Positions 46,175-58,582 are shown, numbered from the stretch's first letter. The stretch: 64,000 nt of DNA from Caprella mutica (GCA_947561585.1 CANNZV010001046.1:62001-126000); one strand, 5' to 3'. Made by a program: numbers and translations. The notes: generated from the sequence alone by a model not told the origin.

Positions 46175-46545
46175 TAGTATGGGACTTAACGTCTGTTTTC
46201 TAAACCAAAGGCTAAACGAATAAAGTCAAAAGAAAGTCCAATACAAGGGACTTGAAGAAGCTGTGAGAAAGAAAGCTGGCTTCACGATCAAAAATAGCTA
46301 CAAACAGTCGGTGACAAAGCTCTCATAGATGCAAAAAAGCTACTCCGTAATTCAGTCGCTTACCAATGAAATTAGACGAAAAAGGAGAAAACCACCTTCG
46401 TGTGAACTTACGGATAGAAGAGGAGAATGAAGAGGTGAATTTGAATGAAAACTGCGATGAAGGCTACTGAGCTTCATAGTTTAAGGTTAAAACCCTAGTT
46501 TTATCCTCTAGAACCACAAGGAGCGTTGAAAAAATGATGGACATA
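46175..46545 (+). repeat. Dispersed 350-500 bp repeat, copy
   Basis: Diverged copy starting GGGACTTAACGTCTGTTTTC, containing CAATACAAGGGACTTGAAGA and ending near GGAGCGTTGAAAAAATGATG. Confidence 0.75.
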
Positions 46546-46866
46546 GTGAAAATGGCAATAGACAAAACATAATCCAAATTATGTTTTACCCAAGCAATAT
46601 ATACACATTTTTGTAAGAATGTTTATACATATAAAACTGAATATTCAAATTAAACTTTGAAACAAATACATCATGACCAAATAAACGTTAACAATATACA
46701 TGATCGTCCAATATTTTGCATCTAAAATTTAAATACTGCTTTCATTTTTGCTGAGTTGAATAGAAAGAAATCGAGGTATGGTAAAAGGGAATTTTATCGT
46801 AGGGAGCAATTTGATTGCTGAAATAGCCTGATTTGCTTGCAAAAACACTATATTTTATTTTGTCCA

Positions 46867-47490
46867 TTAAATACAAGAAGGAGAAAATCTGTACAAAAGA
46901 GGAAATTCCTCCAGAACTACAAGGTTGAGTTCCTTGAAGGTGTGAACCCGACCCTCTAAAACTTCTCTTTCGCGGCTGAGAGGATACTGAAGGCATTCCC
47001 TCTCTAGATAGCTTGCTGTTGGAACAATGCAGTCTCTATTGGTTCGTTGTCTCAATCGTACGTTGTCTCAACAAGGCGTCTAGTCGTCTACCAATGGACT
47101 TCATGATTGAGGAGGTGGTACTGACGTACGCTCCTTTGGTCTCAATAGCAATTGGCTAAAATATTTAAGCATCACCAAGGGCGGAGTATTTCTGATGATT
47201 ACGGTTCTCCGCAGCCCCTGAAGCTGATCCGGCCTCAACCTCGGAATCATCGAGGTGTGTCTTGGCAAATGTGTAACAGACGTGCAATCCCAAATCAGAC
47301 TCTTTCTATTCATGTAAGGAAAGCCAGTAATACCATCTGGCCAAAAGGCTCCATTTTCTATTACTGATGGGAGTTCTGCTCTCTGCAAAGCCCGCTTTAC
47401 AACATCATTCATTGCCGCATGTCTCTGATTACACCCAGAACTGTACCTACAAGACACTGAAGACAGGCCATGCAGTCCTCTAACATGCAT
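46867..47490 (-). pseudogene. LINE-type retrotransposon relic (C-terminal endonuclease-like region)
   Basis: On the - strand the open part 47490-47101 reads RGLHGLSSVSCRYSSG, RHAAMNDVVKRALQRAE, then WPDGITGF and LIWDCTSVTHLP. That matches the conserved block of a group of non-LTR retrotransposon polyproteins with a PD-(D/E)XK-like nuclease (RPDG...WD-T). After a shift it continues PIAIETKGAYVSTTSSIMKS, IGRRL, then more shifted fragments. Several frameshifts and a 17-bp duplication (TTGAGACAACG) near 47050 show decay. The reverse transcriptase part is absent. Confidence 0.6.
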
Positions 47491-48461
47491 CCCATTATCA
47501 CAGCAGCGAATGAGTCACACAAATTCTGGCACCCACTCTGAGAGCAATGGCTACCCTCAGGACATCTAAATCAAGTATACTCCCAAATATTGAAATGTTG
47601 GTTTCGTAGTCAGCTATTATTTTTTCTCTTCAATTTCTTGCATGTAACGCTCCTTCCTCATCAGTTTCCCCACATAGCACCACAGCTCCCTAAGTGTGGA
47701 GCACTACACTGGCTAGTTTGGAGGGGTTGGGGCAACTGCAAAATTGTTCATACTAGTCTATTTTTTCGACACAGTCATCAAAATAGATTTTACTCACTAC
47801 TCTTCCCTATTTTAAGAGTTAGTAAATCACAAATCACAAATTATGATTTACTTGACCAAATATAGGAAAGATGTAACACGTACCGCTGGTGACTGGAGAT
47901 CAGATCTATATTGAAAATTGACTTGGTCATTTTTATTGTTGAGGAGAGGCTGATTTAGGCATTTCTTTTTCTGCATTGAGTCTGATTTGTTTCTTATTAT
48001 TATTTTCGTTTGATATCATAGATGGAAAATAAGTAGTGGAACACACAGATTTTTTTTCAACTTCCAACTCCCTACATCTATGGGAATTGAGGCGTGGGTT
48101 TCGCTCAAATCTGCCACAAATTATATGGAACATACACCGCACAACATTAAATATTGAAACTTACAAATTTCATCTCATATTCTTTATCATACACAAATAC
48201 ATATGGAACGCATAATCTATTCAGTAGTAAATAATGTTTTCAGGCACATCAAACAAAGGAACAAATATGAAATATTCCCTTAATTATGAGAAGATTAACG
48301 ATTGGTTTGAGATAAAAGTTAGAAAATGCAAGTAGAGATGTCTTATTCGAGTGAAGGACGTGAAATCGAGTCTACTTATAGGATTGTGCTATATAAGTCA
48401 GAGACTATACTATACTGACTTACTATAAGTCAGAGACAATGGCGACTTCCAACCCCTACGC
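47491..48461. other. Unassigned sequence
   Basis: No gene recognised. Short open frames at 47590-47865 and 47933-48142 (-) have no family features. Confidence 0.35.
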
Positions 48462-48689
48462 TGGCCGGCAAGAAATCCGGATCTTAATCCGATTGAAAAT
48501 GTGTGGGGCTGAATAGTCAACGAGTGGGAACATGCCAATGAAAGATCGTCTGAAGCTCTTGAACAGCACGTAGCCAGCATATGGAATAAACTTAGAAATT
48601 TTCCTTATTTCTTTGAAAATCTAGCTAGAAGTATGCCTCGTCGCATAGAAGAGTGTCTGGAAGTCGAAGGAGGCTACACTAATTATTAA
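48462..48689 (+). pseudogene. Tc1-like transposase C-terminal fragment
   Basis: Reads WPARNPDLNPIENVWG, stop, IVNEWEHANERSSEALEQHV, ASIWNKLRN, then SMPRRIEECLEVEGGYTNY and TAA. DLNPIENVWG contains the last acidic residue of the DDE triad, and the end is that of Tc1 transposases. One in-frame TGA and absence of the N-terminal two thirds make it a dead fragment. Confidence 0.88.
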
Positions 48690-49712
48690 AAAATCAATAT
48701 CGAATTATTTTATATTTTTATATTTATGTGATGGTATTAGTTTAGATATATACAACTTTATTTTTTATTTTGAATCCGTTCATTAATTCATTGTTATAAT
48801 TAAATTTATATTTAGTTTGTTTTAAATGTTTGTTCCATATTTACATATTCCCGTACACTAACATTCATAGATTCATTGATCTATAAAACTGTCTGTATAT
48901 ACTTATTATAAATAGAAAATTTATATAGGAGCTTCTGTATATAACTTGATTTTTCATAACTGTTACTAGAGTTATATATTACATGTAAAAATCTTTATTA
49001 CATCATTTTAACGCTTTTGAATTTAATTTGATTTGTAAAGTGTTTGTTAAATAAATTGATTCTTTATCCTATTTGTTGCAAATGCTTATGCCTTTCAGAT
49101 TTGAGTCTTCGATTTCGATTCACCATAAATTGCCTTTTGGAGATTTCCAAAATTATTTTTCAAAATTAAACCTCGAGTTACTCCAGTAAATAGTTAATCA
49201 TTCAGCAAACAATTTGATTTGGATATTAAATTTGAATTAAAATAAGACTAATATCCTAACGAGGGTAGCTTATATTTGAGATAATTAGACAGCTAGTGAA
49301 AGATAGAACTGTAAATCATTATGAATTTATGATTAATGCCGTGTTTTTGACAAGTCATAAAAAAACTCAAATTAGTTTTAAACCAACAAAGAAACGTTAA
49401 ACTAACAAATGAACACTAAAAGTTTTAGGTTTCATATAATATTTACATGAATCTTAAGTTGTTAAAATTAGAACTCCTCTGATTGTCTGCAAAAAGAATA
49501 TTATATAAAAAAAATCTATTGCGAACATGGAATATACCAATGGAGCAAACTCGTCTAGCCAGGTCAGAGGATAGAAGTTTACATCCGAATTCCCATTCTC
49601 GAGAGTCCTTTCCTCTTTTTACAAAATTGCAGAATAATGGGTATAAATAAATAATTAATCTTTAAAGGTAATTCATGAATCGAAGGATCTTTCGATTTAA
49701 TTTAATAAATTT
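48690..49712. other. AT-rich sequence, nothing recognised
   Basis: No gene or repeat supported. Confidence 0.4.
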
Positions 49713-50060
49713 AGTCAAGGGTTTAACGTCTGTTTCGGAATCCAAGGTTATATTACCACGTTAAAGGATAATAAATTACAATGGACTCTAAGAAGCAGTC
49801 AGAGAAAAAAAAAAGTCCATATACAGTTACCAACCACCAGTCAATGACTATGCTCATGGATGCAGATAGTCTACCCGATGAATTAAATCACTTACCAAGT
49901 AATGTGACATAAAAGTGGGACAAGCACCGATGAATGCCCTCAATGATGGAAGAGGAAAATGAAGAGGTGATAGTAAATTAAGTCTACTAAAAAATCTGAT
50001 CTCCTAGTTGAAGAGCAAAAATGTCCTCTAAAACTGCAAGTAGCGTTAAAAACTGACAAG
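49713..50060 (+). repeat. Dispersed 350-500 bp repeat, copy
   Basis: Starts AGGGTTTAACGTCTGTTTCG. It keeps GATGGAAGAGGAAAATGAAG and ends TGCAAGTAGCGTTAAAAA. Confidence 0.85.
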
Positions 50061-50944
50061 ATAGAAATTAAAAAGAATTTTGTGAAAACAGTATTTTTCG
50101 GCATGTTTCTTTTCTCTACTAGAGTTGTTGTTAAATATCTTCCTGACCTTGATCTTCAATGGTTTTTGAGCTTTGATAGTAAAGTTTTGAATGAATAAAT
50201 AGTTCAAAAGAACTGGGAAGTTCATGCTTCATTTTTTGCCTACTAACCATTGCCCATTTGTTTATAAAATATTGTTTTCTATGTCAAATGATTAATTTCT
50301 TGCATATAATATACACATGAAATGTTTGGTGCAGTTGCATTTCGATCCGCATGGGCCAATCTGTTGCATCTGTTCTGTGCGGATGTAGTCCCAAGCCCAA
50401 ACTTGTATAAAGTGTGTCATGAATGATGATTGACCTATTTTAAATATCATAACAAAAGCAAGATTGAAAATTAAATACGATGAAATATCGTGGTTTATAT
50501 CTTAGCACTCATTAATGAACATTTAAGTATAACAAACCAAACTATTCTAACTCTCAAAGCTGTGGAAAATTTGACAATACAATTGCCACAAAAAATCATG
50601 AAACCTGCAATGATTCAGTTAAAACTTTTCCATCTTTTTCCCCATATTTCGTTATGTTTGCGATGCAAAATAGTTTGATCGAAGGAATTATTCCCAAATA
50701 CTGTTTAAAGTATAATACTTTAGATAATCTCGAAGTTATGTTAGGCAAATTCGCTAAGCTTTATTTAGCTCAAATTAAATGTTGTAAAACATATATGTAA
50801 TATAATGAATGATACGAATTTTTTCTTAGATGTTGAAAGAATTGTTGAAGAAATTAAAATACATGTCATATTGTTATTACTGGCTTAATAGTAATGTTAA
50901 CTTTAATCGAAAGGAAAATTTCGTATTTGACATTATTTAACTGG
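50061..50944. other. AT-rich sequence, nothing recognised
   Basis: No supported feature. Confidence 0.4.
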
Positions 50945-51215
50945 AATTGTTTTTGAATATTCAAAAAAATCACTAATTGGTATCTTTTTTCTTACTACGT
51001 GTGGGAGGTGCTTATGTTATGCAACCTTGTCAAATCTCAAAATATTGACTGAAAACTCCACGGTTTTGCTAATAAAATTCAAAGTGACCTCGTTTATTCT
51101 TTCCTCCATAATACTATCAGATAAAAGAAGCAATGTGATGATGTACTATCAGAGAAAAGAGTCACTGTGATGATGTACTATCAGAGAAAAGAGTCACTGT
51201 GATGATCACTGTTTG
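50945..51215 (-). repeat. Dispersed repeat, inverted relative of 42805-43160
   Basis: 50945-51107 is the reverse complement of 42935-43115, but the adjoining 32-bp units (51130-51210, GTGATGATGTACTATCAGAG) are in the same orientation as at 42815. Confidence 0.85.
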
Positions 51216-51255
51216 TGGTATGGCGCTATCTCTGTGCATTGTATATAATTTAAGG

Positions 51256-52291
51256 GTGACCGGTATATTCCACCCCGGTAGATTCCACCCGGTATATTCC
51301 ACCCTAGGTAATACCACCCCGGTAAGTTCCACCCACCCCACTTTACGTGTTTGGTTTGGTTAGATATATAAATATATTAATCATATATTAATATTTTTTA
51401 TAATACTAGGTAACTTGCATTCTCTTTGTTGTAAATTACACCTTTTGTATGTAAATCACAAACTGTTCATTTTTCGCTACACATGTGATAGAACAGCAGG
51501 GAAAGGTTGTGTGAATGCACTTTATCAGTTGAGGTATTTAGATTTTCATTCACAAGCTGATTTTCTCTACTATCGCCAACACAACAGCATATGTTGTCAT
51601 ATAGTACTTCTTGTTTTTTTTTATTTATTTTGAATTTGCCAGTTTGACTTCGAGTAAAAGTGGTGTAAAAGGGTTTTTGACCGAAATATTTTAACACTGG
51701 GGGGTATTTTACATGTTTTTTTTTTGACCAGGAGGTTTTTGACAGGGAGGTGGGGATTATTGCACAGGGTTTGAAGACTGGGATGATTATTGCCATATTT
51801 TACACGTAGAGATTTTGACCACAGGAGTTTTTGTCCTAGAATCCAAAACATCAACTATTTAGCAAAAAGCGAAAACATTCAATGATTGATTTGTCTCTGC
51901 AAACCGAACCCCTACACATTTCCCCCAACCATTGTTGTAAGAGCATATACTGCAATTTCATGTTAAGAAGGAATTGATATAAACATGCTCAACATGTACA
52001 TTTGTACACTATGAAATATACTCCCATATTATGAATATTTGTATTTTTGTCTATTAGGATAAAATTTCAATTGACTTGAGCTACCTCTAAATATTGTCCA
52101 AATGTTTCAGTTATTTCATCATGGCTTAGCAGTATTTAACAAATGGTCATCAAAGAATTTAACATATTTTTATTTTTTATTTTCACCCAAATGAGCATAG
52201 ACATAGGGGTGGAATTTACTGGGATGAAATATACCGGGGTGAAATTTACCGGAGTGGAATATTCCGTGGTGGAATATATCTAGAACCTATT
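51256..52291 (-). mobile_element. Foldback-like element, GGTATATTCCACCCC motif family, copy 2
   Basis: Reverse-oriented partner of 2558-3782. It starts GGTGACCGGTATATTCCACC, has an inverse array at 52208-52291, and ends GGTGGAATATATCTAGAACC. The interior is colinear, including the nested GTTTTTGACC-type array at about 51660-51840. Confidence 0.78.
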
Positions 52292-52675
52292 TAAGATTAC
52301 CTACTGAAAATGTAACTATTCATAAACTATGAAAAATATCTCTATACAATTTACTATTTTCTATTAATGACATCATATTCAGAACTGTATGTTTTTTTCA
52401 AGTTTAACTCCCTATACATCATTATTGACTTTAATTTCTTAATTGTTTGGTTTATTATTTGAATATATCAAATGCTCAAATTAAATTTTAATAATTCGTA
52501 CTTAAGATGTTGTACATAGTAAAAAATTATCACCTCGGTACAAAGTAGTCCTAAGGTTTCTATTGTTATTTTTTTATTTTCTTCTGTATGTATTTATTTA
52601 ATCTAATATAATATCATGTAATTTTATAATTGAAAAAATAAAATTTTGAATCCTTTTCCCTCCAAACTATAACTA
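52292..52675. other. AT-rich spacer
   Basis: Nothing recognised. Confidence 0.4.
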
Positions 52676-53250
52676 CCCAACAAACATATGAATGTCGATT
52701 TGATGCCGTTTGCTGTCGAATTCGTAGCGCTAACGGTGGGTATCGACTTAGCAACCATTTCGATTCATAGTAGATATCGGAATGTCTGTTTCTAAATGAT
52801 TTATGAATTTAGACTTCGGATAGAAACATGAAAACCGATACATGGTTTTAACAGCATCCTCTTGACGTCGGTATGTCTGTTTCCAAACGATATCTGAATT
52901 TATACTTCGACCAGAAGTACGAAAACAGATACGTAGTTTTAAAAGAATCATTTCGAATTTGGAAATTCATTCTCTTCTCTCCCTTTTTCATAATATGTAT
53001 AGAAATGTAGGAATTATTTCGATTCAATTGGATTGCACATTTCTATATAATGTACGTAGTGCTCCCTTTAAACGACAGTTGTAAAGGAAGGTACGATTGG
53101 ACATTGGCACACTAATGCGATTGTACACTGGATCAACGTAAAGTAAGCGATACTGGAACATTGGTTGTTGAACAGTGTTCCTCAAGTACCGTGAAAATGA
53201 ATTGGGTAATCAATCAAGTGATTTTTCGATGGTCAGTGCATTTATTGTTA

Positions 53251-53752
53251 TTTATTTTAGTAGGGGTTTAACGTCGTGCTTCAGTCATATCGTGACTATT
53301 TCGCTGACGTCAAAAGTAAATTAAATACAAGGGACTAGAAGAAGCAGTCAGAAAGGAAAGTGGCTCCATGAACAAGGTCACTTACCACCGTCGGTGACAA
53401 GCTCATGGATGCAGAAAAGCTACTCCGTGAATGCAGTCACTTACCAAGGAATGTGACAAAACGGGACACAAACACCGGTGCACTCACGGATGGAAGAGGA
53501 AAATGAAGAGGTGATAGTAAATAAAGCCTACGAGCTTACCTAACACAAAATCTAAGACCTCGAAGTTGAAGAGCATAGCCCTAGCGCTGTCCTCTAAAAC
53601 TGCAAGTAGCGTTAAAAAAATGATAAACATGGTAAAAATGAAAAAAAGACATTCCATAATCCAAATTAAAACAGTTTGGGGCCCAAGGGACGCCACCCCC
53701 CTTCTCTTCCATTCACAATAGACAGCTTCAGGATGGGAGCCCTGGGAGCGTA
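53251..53752 (+). mobile_element. Dispersed repeat inserted with a 10-bp target duplication
   Basis: TTTATTGTTA lies on both sides (53241-53250, 53753-53762). The other copy of the host element has the uninterrupted site near 57975-57990. The insert starts TTTATTTTAGTAGGGGTTTA and contains the dispersed repeat body, with AAATACAAGGGACTAGAAGA and the CCTCTAAAACTGCAAGTAGC end, followed by a GACGCCACCCCCCTTCTCTT segment. Confidence 0.85.
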
Positions 53753-53794
53753 TTTATTGTTATGAATCTATTCTAAACTGTTTATTGTAAAAAA

Positions 53795-54246
53795 GCACCG
53801 AGGGGTTCCTGAAGCTGTCTTTGGTGAATCGAAGAGAAGGGGTGGCGTGCCTTGGGTCCAAAACTGTTGTAATTTGGATTACATGTCGTCTATTTTATGT
53901 ATATCATGTTTTTAACTCTCCATGCAGTTTTAGAGGATAGCGCTAGGGTTATGGTCTACAATTACGAGGTCTTAGATTTTGTGTTAGGTAGGCTCCTAGG
54001 CTTCATTTACTATCACCTCTTTATTTTCCTCTTCCATCCTTGAGTGCAGCCACCGGTGCTTGTGACCATTTTTGTCACATTCCTCGGTAAGTGACAGCAT
54101 TCACGGATTAGCTTTTCAGTATCCATGAGCGTCGTGACTTTGTTCATGGAGCCAATTTCATTTTTGACTACTTCTTCCAGTCCCTTGTATTTCATTATCT
54201 TTTGACGTCAGCGACATAGACTTTGGTTCCGAAACAGACTTTAAAC
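53795..54246 (-). repeat. Dispersed 350-500 bp repeat, reverse copy
   Basis: Reverse copy present in both arms of the large inverted pair (partner 57463-57940). It holds an intact 60-codon frame (54195-54013, - strand) beginning MKYKGLEEVVK. Confidence 0.85.
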
Positions 54247-55586
54247 CTCTACTTAACGTAAATAATTAAAAGTTGATGGGCTATTTACCATGTTCCATTT
54301 TAGAGTAGATTCAGTGTTATCGGACGTTTCCACATTTTCGGATACATAAGAAATAAATATAATAATTATCATTATTTAATTCTTACTTAAATTGGTATCC
54401 ATGATACCAGTACGTAGAATACAAGTTTAGAAATAAAAATCATTACATAAATAATTTTTCCACATAAAATGCAGAACCCTACATCCGATAACTTGAGCTT
54501 TCACCATAGTGCCAAAAGCTGCAAATGAGACGATTGAAATTCAGTGATTCACAATATAGATAATTAAACTAAAAGTGGTTATCGGACTCAATAAATCTAT
54601 ATATAATAATCATTATTCAACTTTTATTTCATTTGGTTTCATACCTTCAGCTATTTTGCTTCTAATTAAATAGTAGTTAAATAATAATTATTATATTTTC
54701 CTTTATCACGTGTTCGAAATTATAGACCCTATTAATAACTTGAAATATATACCCTACTGCAAAAAATATTTCACAGAGCACAAAATTCCTGTTTGTTCAA
54801 TGAAACACAATAATTATAAAAAATTAGTTATCTATTAATTTTAATTAATGCATCACAGAGCTTTCATCTTTATTCTAAGTCGTGGCCTCAAAACATTTTC
54901 TATAATTTGAACTCATAGAGAACGAAATATTTGAGGAGTTACAATTATATAAAAATTTGACCAACTCATTACTATTTATAATAACAATAAGTTGTGATTT
55001 TGGTTATAAAAGCAGTGCTTGCCTGTATTGTTCTATTCACTTTGAAATATCTTTAAGTATCTCTGTGTCGTTTAATATCAAAAATTTTTTTTAGTCAAAT
55101 GCATCCACGGTGGCAATGTGACAGAGGCACTGGCACGAGGACGGAAGGGCCCACGAACGATACCAGGACACATCACTTCATTTCTTCCCATTTAATTTAC
55201 ATATAACGGCATATCAAATTGATATGCATCTAAATATACAGTATGTTATATCAATGAAGTAAGAGTTTTCTATTTTAATTTATTCATTTATTGGATGCAA
55301 GTGGATATCGTTTCGAAGCATATTAGATATATAATTTGACGTCTGTTCGATGCAGAATCCCTATGTATGTTAGATGTCGTAATTTATCTTTCTATTCAAC
55401 GCTGTTATAACGATATCGCTTCGATGCGAAATATACTTGATATGATGCGGTTTAGCGGTGCAAACGGATATCGGATTGATGTCTACTTGATGTCACCGTG
55501 TCTAATTTGTTACTGGTATTCGATGTCGGAAGAGAGGTTATACAGAGTCGTTTAGACATCGAATAGATACATTCATGTTTGCTGGG

Positions 55587-55886
55587 CAAGTGGGAGAGAA
55601 ACAACCCTAATTGATAAAAAAAATCTTCCTATTATACATACGTTGTGTGTTTCATACAAGAATATAATTGTGAAAACTAGTAAAATTGACATTTTAATTA
55701 AGATTATTATAATGTACCTACTGAAATTAGAATTAATATGAAATGTAGAGTGAACAGTTTTCGGTGTATCAAAAACTTTTATTTTGAAAATTTGTTTTTG
55801 CACTGTGATGTATATTGGCTCTTTGCTGTCAAAATACATCTCAGAAAAAGATTTTGTTGATATTTGAAGGTTCCACAAGACCATTT
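55587..55886. other. 300-bp spacer between the two inverted elements
   Basis: AT-rich, without coding or repeat features. It would be the loop if the pair folded. Confidence 0.6.
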
Positions 55887-58582
55887 CCCAGCAAACATGA
55901 ATGTATCTATTCGATGTCTAAACGACTTTGTATAACCTCTCTTCCGACATCGAATACCAGTAACAAATTAGACATGGTGACATCAAGTAGACATCAATCC
56001 GATATCCGTTTGCACCGCTAAACCGCATCATATTAAGTATATTTGGGATCGAAGCGATACCGTTAAAACAGCGTTGAATAGAAAGATAAATTACGAAATC
56101 TAACATACATAGGGATTCTGCATCGAACAGACGCCTAATTATATATCTAATATGCTTCGAAACGATATCCACTTGAATCCAATAAATAAATAAATTAAAA
56201 ACTCTTACTTCATTGATATAACGTACTGTACGTTTAGGTGCATATCAATTTGATTTATGTTACATAATGTTATATATAAATTAAATGGGAAGAAATGAAG
56301 TGATGTGTCCGGGTATCGTTCGTGGGTCTCTCCGTCTTCGTGCCAGCAGCTCTGCCACTTTGCCACCGTGAATGCATTTTACTATAAATTTTTTTTGATA
56401 TTAACCGACCTGGAGATACTTAAAGAAATTTTAAAATGAATAGAACAACACAGGCAAGCACCGCTTTTATAACCAAAATCACAACTTATTCCTATTTCAA
56501 ATAGTAATGAGTTGGTCAAATTTTTATATAATTGTAACTCCTTAAAAATTTCGTTCTCTATGAGTTCAAATTAAAGAAAATGTTCTGAGGCCACGAGTCA
56601 CGACATAGAATACAGATGCATAAGTATACGGGGACAAAATGCGAACGCCACGTGAAACTCACAGGAGGTTTCTCCTGTGGGTCACGTTTTTCGAAATATT
56701 TCTATCTTTCTCTGAATTGTTAATAATTTGACACCAACAATAGATTAAAGGAGCCATTTCAACACGCTTTTCACGAATACATTTTTTGGTGCAGAAGCTT
56801 CGTTTTAGAGATATTAGCGTAGGTACAAAATGTGAACGCAACGTGCGACGCGCAGAAGGTTTTTTTGTGTTGGTCATATTTTCTCTATTCACTGAAATTT
56901 ACAAAATTTCTAGATACATCTTTTTTTGAAATTTCTACATCTATTTTTAATAATAATGAACTCAAAAACGAAATTTGAAAATTTATTGTGAGAAAACAAA
57001 CAAAGAAGGTAGCTAAAGAAATTTTATAATTTTAGACTAATGTGAACATTAAGTGGTCGCAACCTGTGGGTCACACTTTTCTATTTTGAGTGTGATTAGC
57101 GTATTATAATAGTATTCTCTCGGTATAATAATAAAATGTACACTTGAAGATATATAAATCAACACTTGAACTCTATTCAAATGAGAAAAATACTTATTTA
57201 CTACTCATGTGAACCTCCTGTGGGTCACACTTTTCTAATTTGAGTGTGATTGGCGTATTCTAATAGTATTCTCATGGTATAATATTGAACTTGTATTTTA
57301 AGTACTGGTATCATGGATGCCAATTTAAGTAAGAAATGAATGATGAAAATTATTATATTTGTTTCTTATATATTTTCGAAAATGTGGAACCGTCCGATAA
57401 CACAGAATTTAATCTAAAATTGAACATGTTAAATAGCCCTTCAATTTTTAATTATTTACGTTTAGTAGAGGTTTAACGTGTGCTTCGGAACCATAGGCCT
57501 TGTCGCTGACGTCAATTAAAAGGAAATGAAATACAAGGGACTGGAAGAAGCAGTCAGAAAGGAAAGTAGCTCCATGGACAAAGTCACGACGCTCATGGAT
57601 GCTGAAAAGCTACTCCGTGAATGCTATCACTTACCGAGGAATGTGACAAAAATGGTCACAAGCACCGGTGGCTGCACTCAAGGATGGAAGAGAGAAATGA
57701 AGAGGTAATAGTAAATGAAGTCTACGAGCCTACCTAACACAAAATCGAACACCTCGTACGTAATTGTAGAGCATAACCTTAGCGCTATCCTCTAAAACTG
57801 CATGAAGAGTTAAAAACACTAAAAACATGATAAACATAAAATAGACAATACATAATCCTAATTGCAACAGTTTGGGTCCCGAGGGACGCCACCCCACTTC
57901 TCTTCTATTCACCAAAGACAGCTTCAGGAACCCCTCGGGGCTTATTTACAATAAGCAGTTTAGAACAGATTCATAACAATAAATGCTCTGGCCATCGAAA
58001 AATCACTTGATTGGTTATCCATTTCATTTTCACGGTACTGGAGGAACACTGTTCAACAACCGCTGTTCCAATATAGCTTACTTTACGTTGATCCATTGTA
58101 CAATCGCACTAGCGTGCCAATGCCTGATCGTACCTTTACAACTGCCGTAGTCCCCTATAAGCTGTGTATTAATTATTGGGTATAGTTTAAAGGGAGCACT
58201 AAGTATGTTATATAGAAAGGTACAATCCAATTGAATAGAAATAATTCCTACATTTCTATACGTATCATTAAACAGGAAGAAAAGAAAGTGAATTTCAAAA
58301 TTTGAATAGATTTTTTTAAAACTACGTATCTGTTTTCGCACTTCTGGTCTAAGTATAAATTCAGATATCGTTTGGAAACAGACATGCCGACGTCAAGATG
58401 CTGCTGTTAAAACCATGTATCGGTTTTCGTGTTCCTACTCGAAGTGTAAATTCAGATATCATTTAGAAACAGACATTCCGATACCTACTATGAGTCGAAA
58501 TGGTAGCTAAGTCGATAACCACCGTTAGCGCTACGAATTCGACAGCAAACGGCATCGAATCGACATTCATATGTTTGTTGGG
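55887..58582 (-). mobile_element. Right copy of the 2.7-2.9 kb DNA element
   Basis: Begins CCCAGCAAACATGAATGTAT and ends ACATTCATATGTTTGTTGGG. It is the inverted partner of 52676-55586. Its middle (about 56590-57310) is not shared: it has repeats of CCTGTGGGTCACACTTTTCT and other sequence absent from the left copy. No transposase found. Confidence 0.85.
57463..57940 (+). repeat. Dispersed 350-500 bp repeat, copy in the right element
   Basis: Starts TTTAGTAGAGGTTTAACGTG. It holds an intact 60-codon frame at 57526-57708 (MKYKGLEEAVRKESSSMDKV and onward to GGCTQGWKRE) that matches the - strand frame at 54195-54013 at most residues. Confidence 0.87.

Larger units (their letters stand above)
52676..55586 (+). 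mobile_element. Left copy of a 2.7-2.9 kb DNA element, head-to-head pair
   Basis: Begins CCCAACAAACATATGAATGT and ends ACATTCATGTTTGCTGGG, so the copy itself has inverted ends. The subterminal parts are rich in GATGTC/GATATC motifs. It is an inverted match of 55887-58582 apart from an extra 502-bp insertion (53251-53752) and a different middle (about 54410-54880). No transposase frame was found. Confidence 0.85.

Noticed and set aside
47152..47367. 71-codon + strand frame
   Set aside because: Shadow of the - strand LINE relic, where the conserved motifs are.
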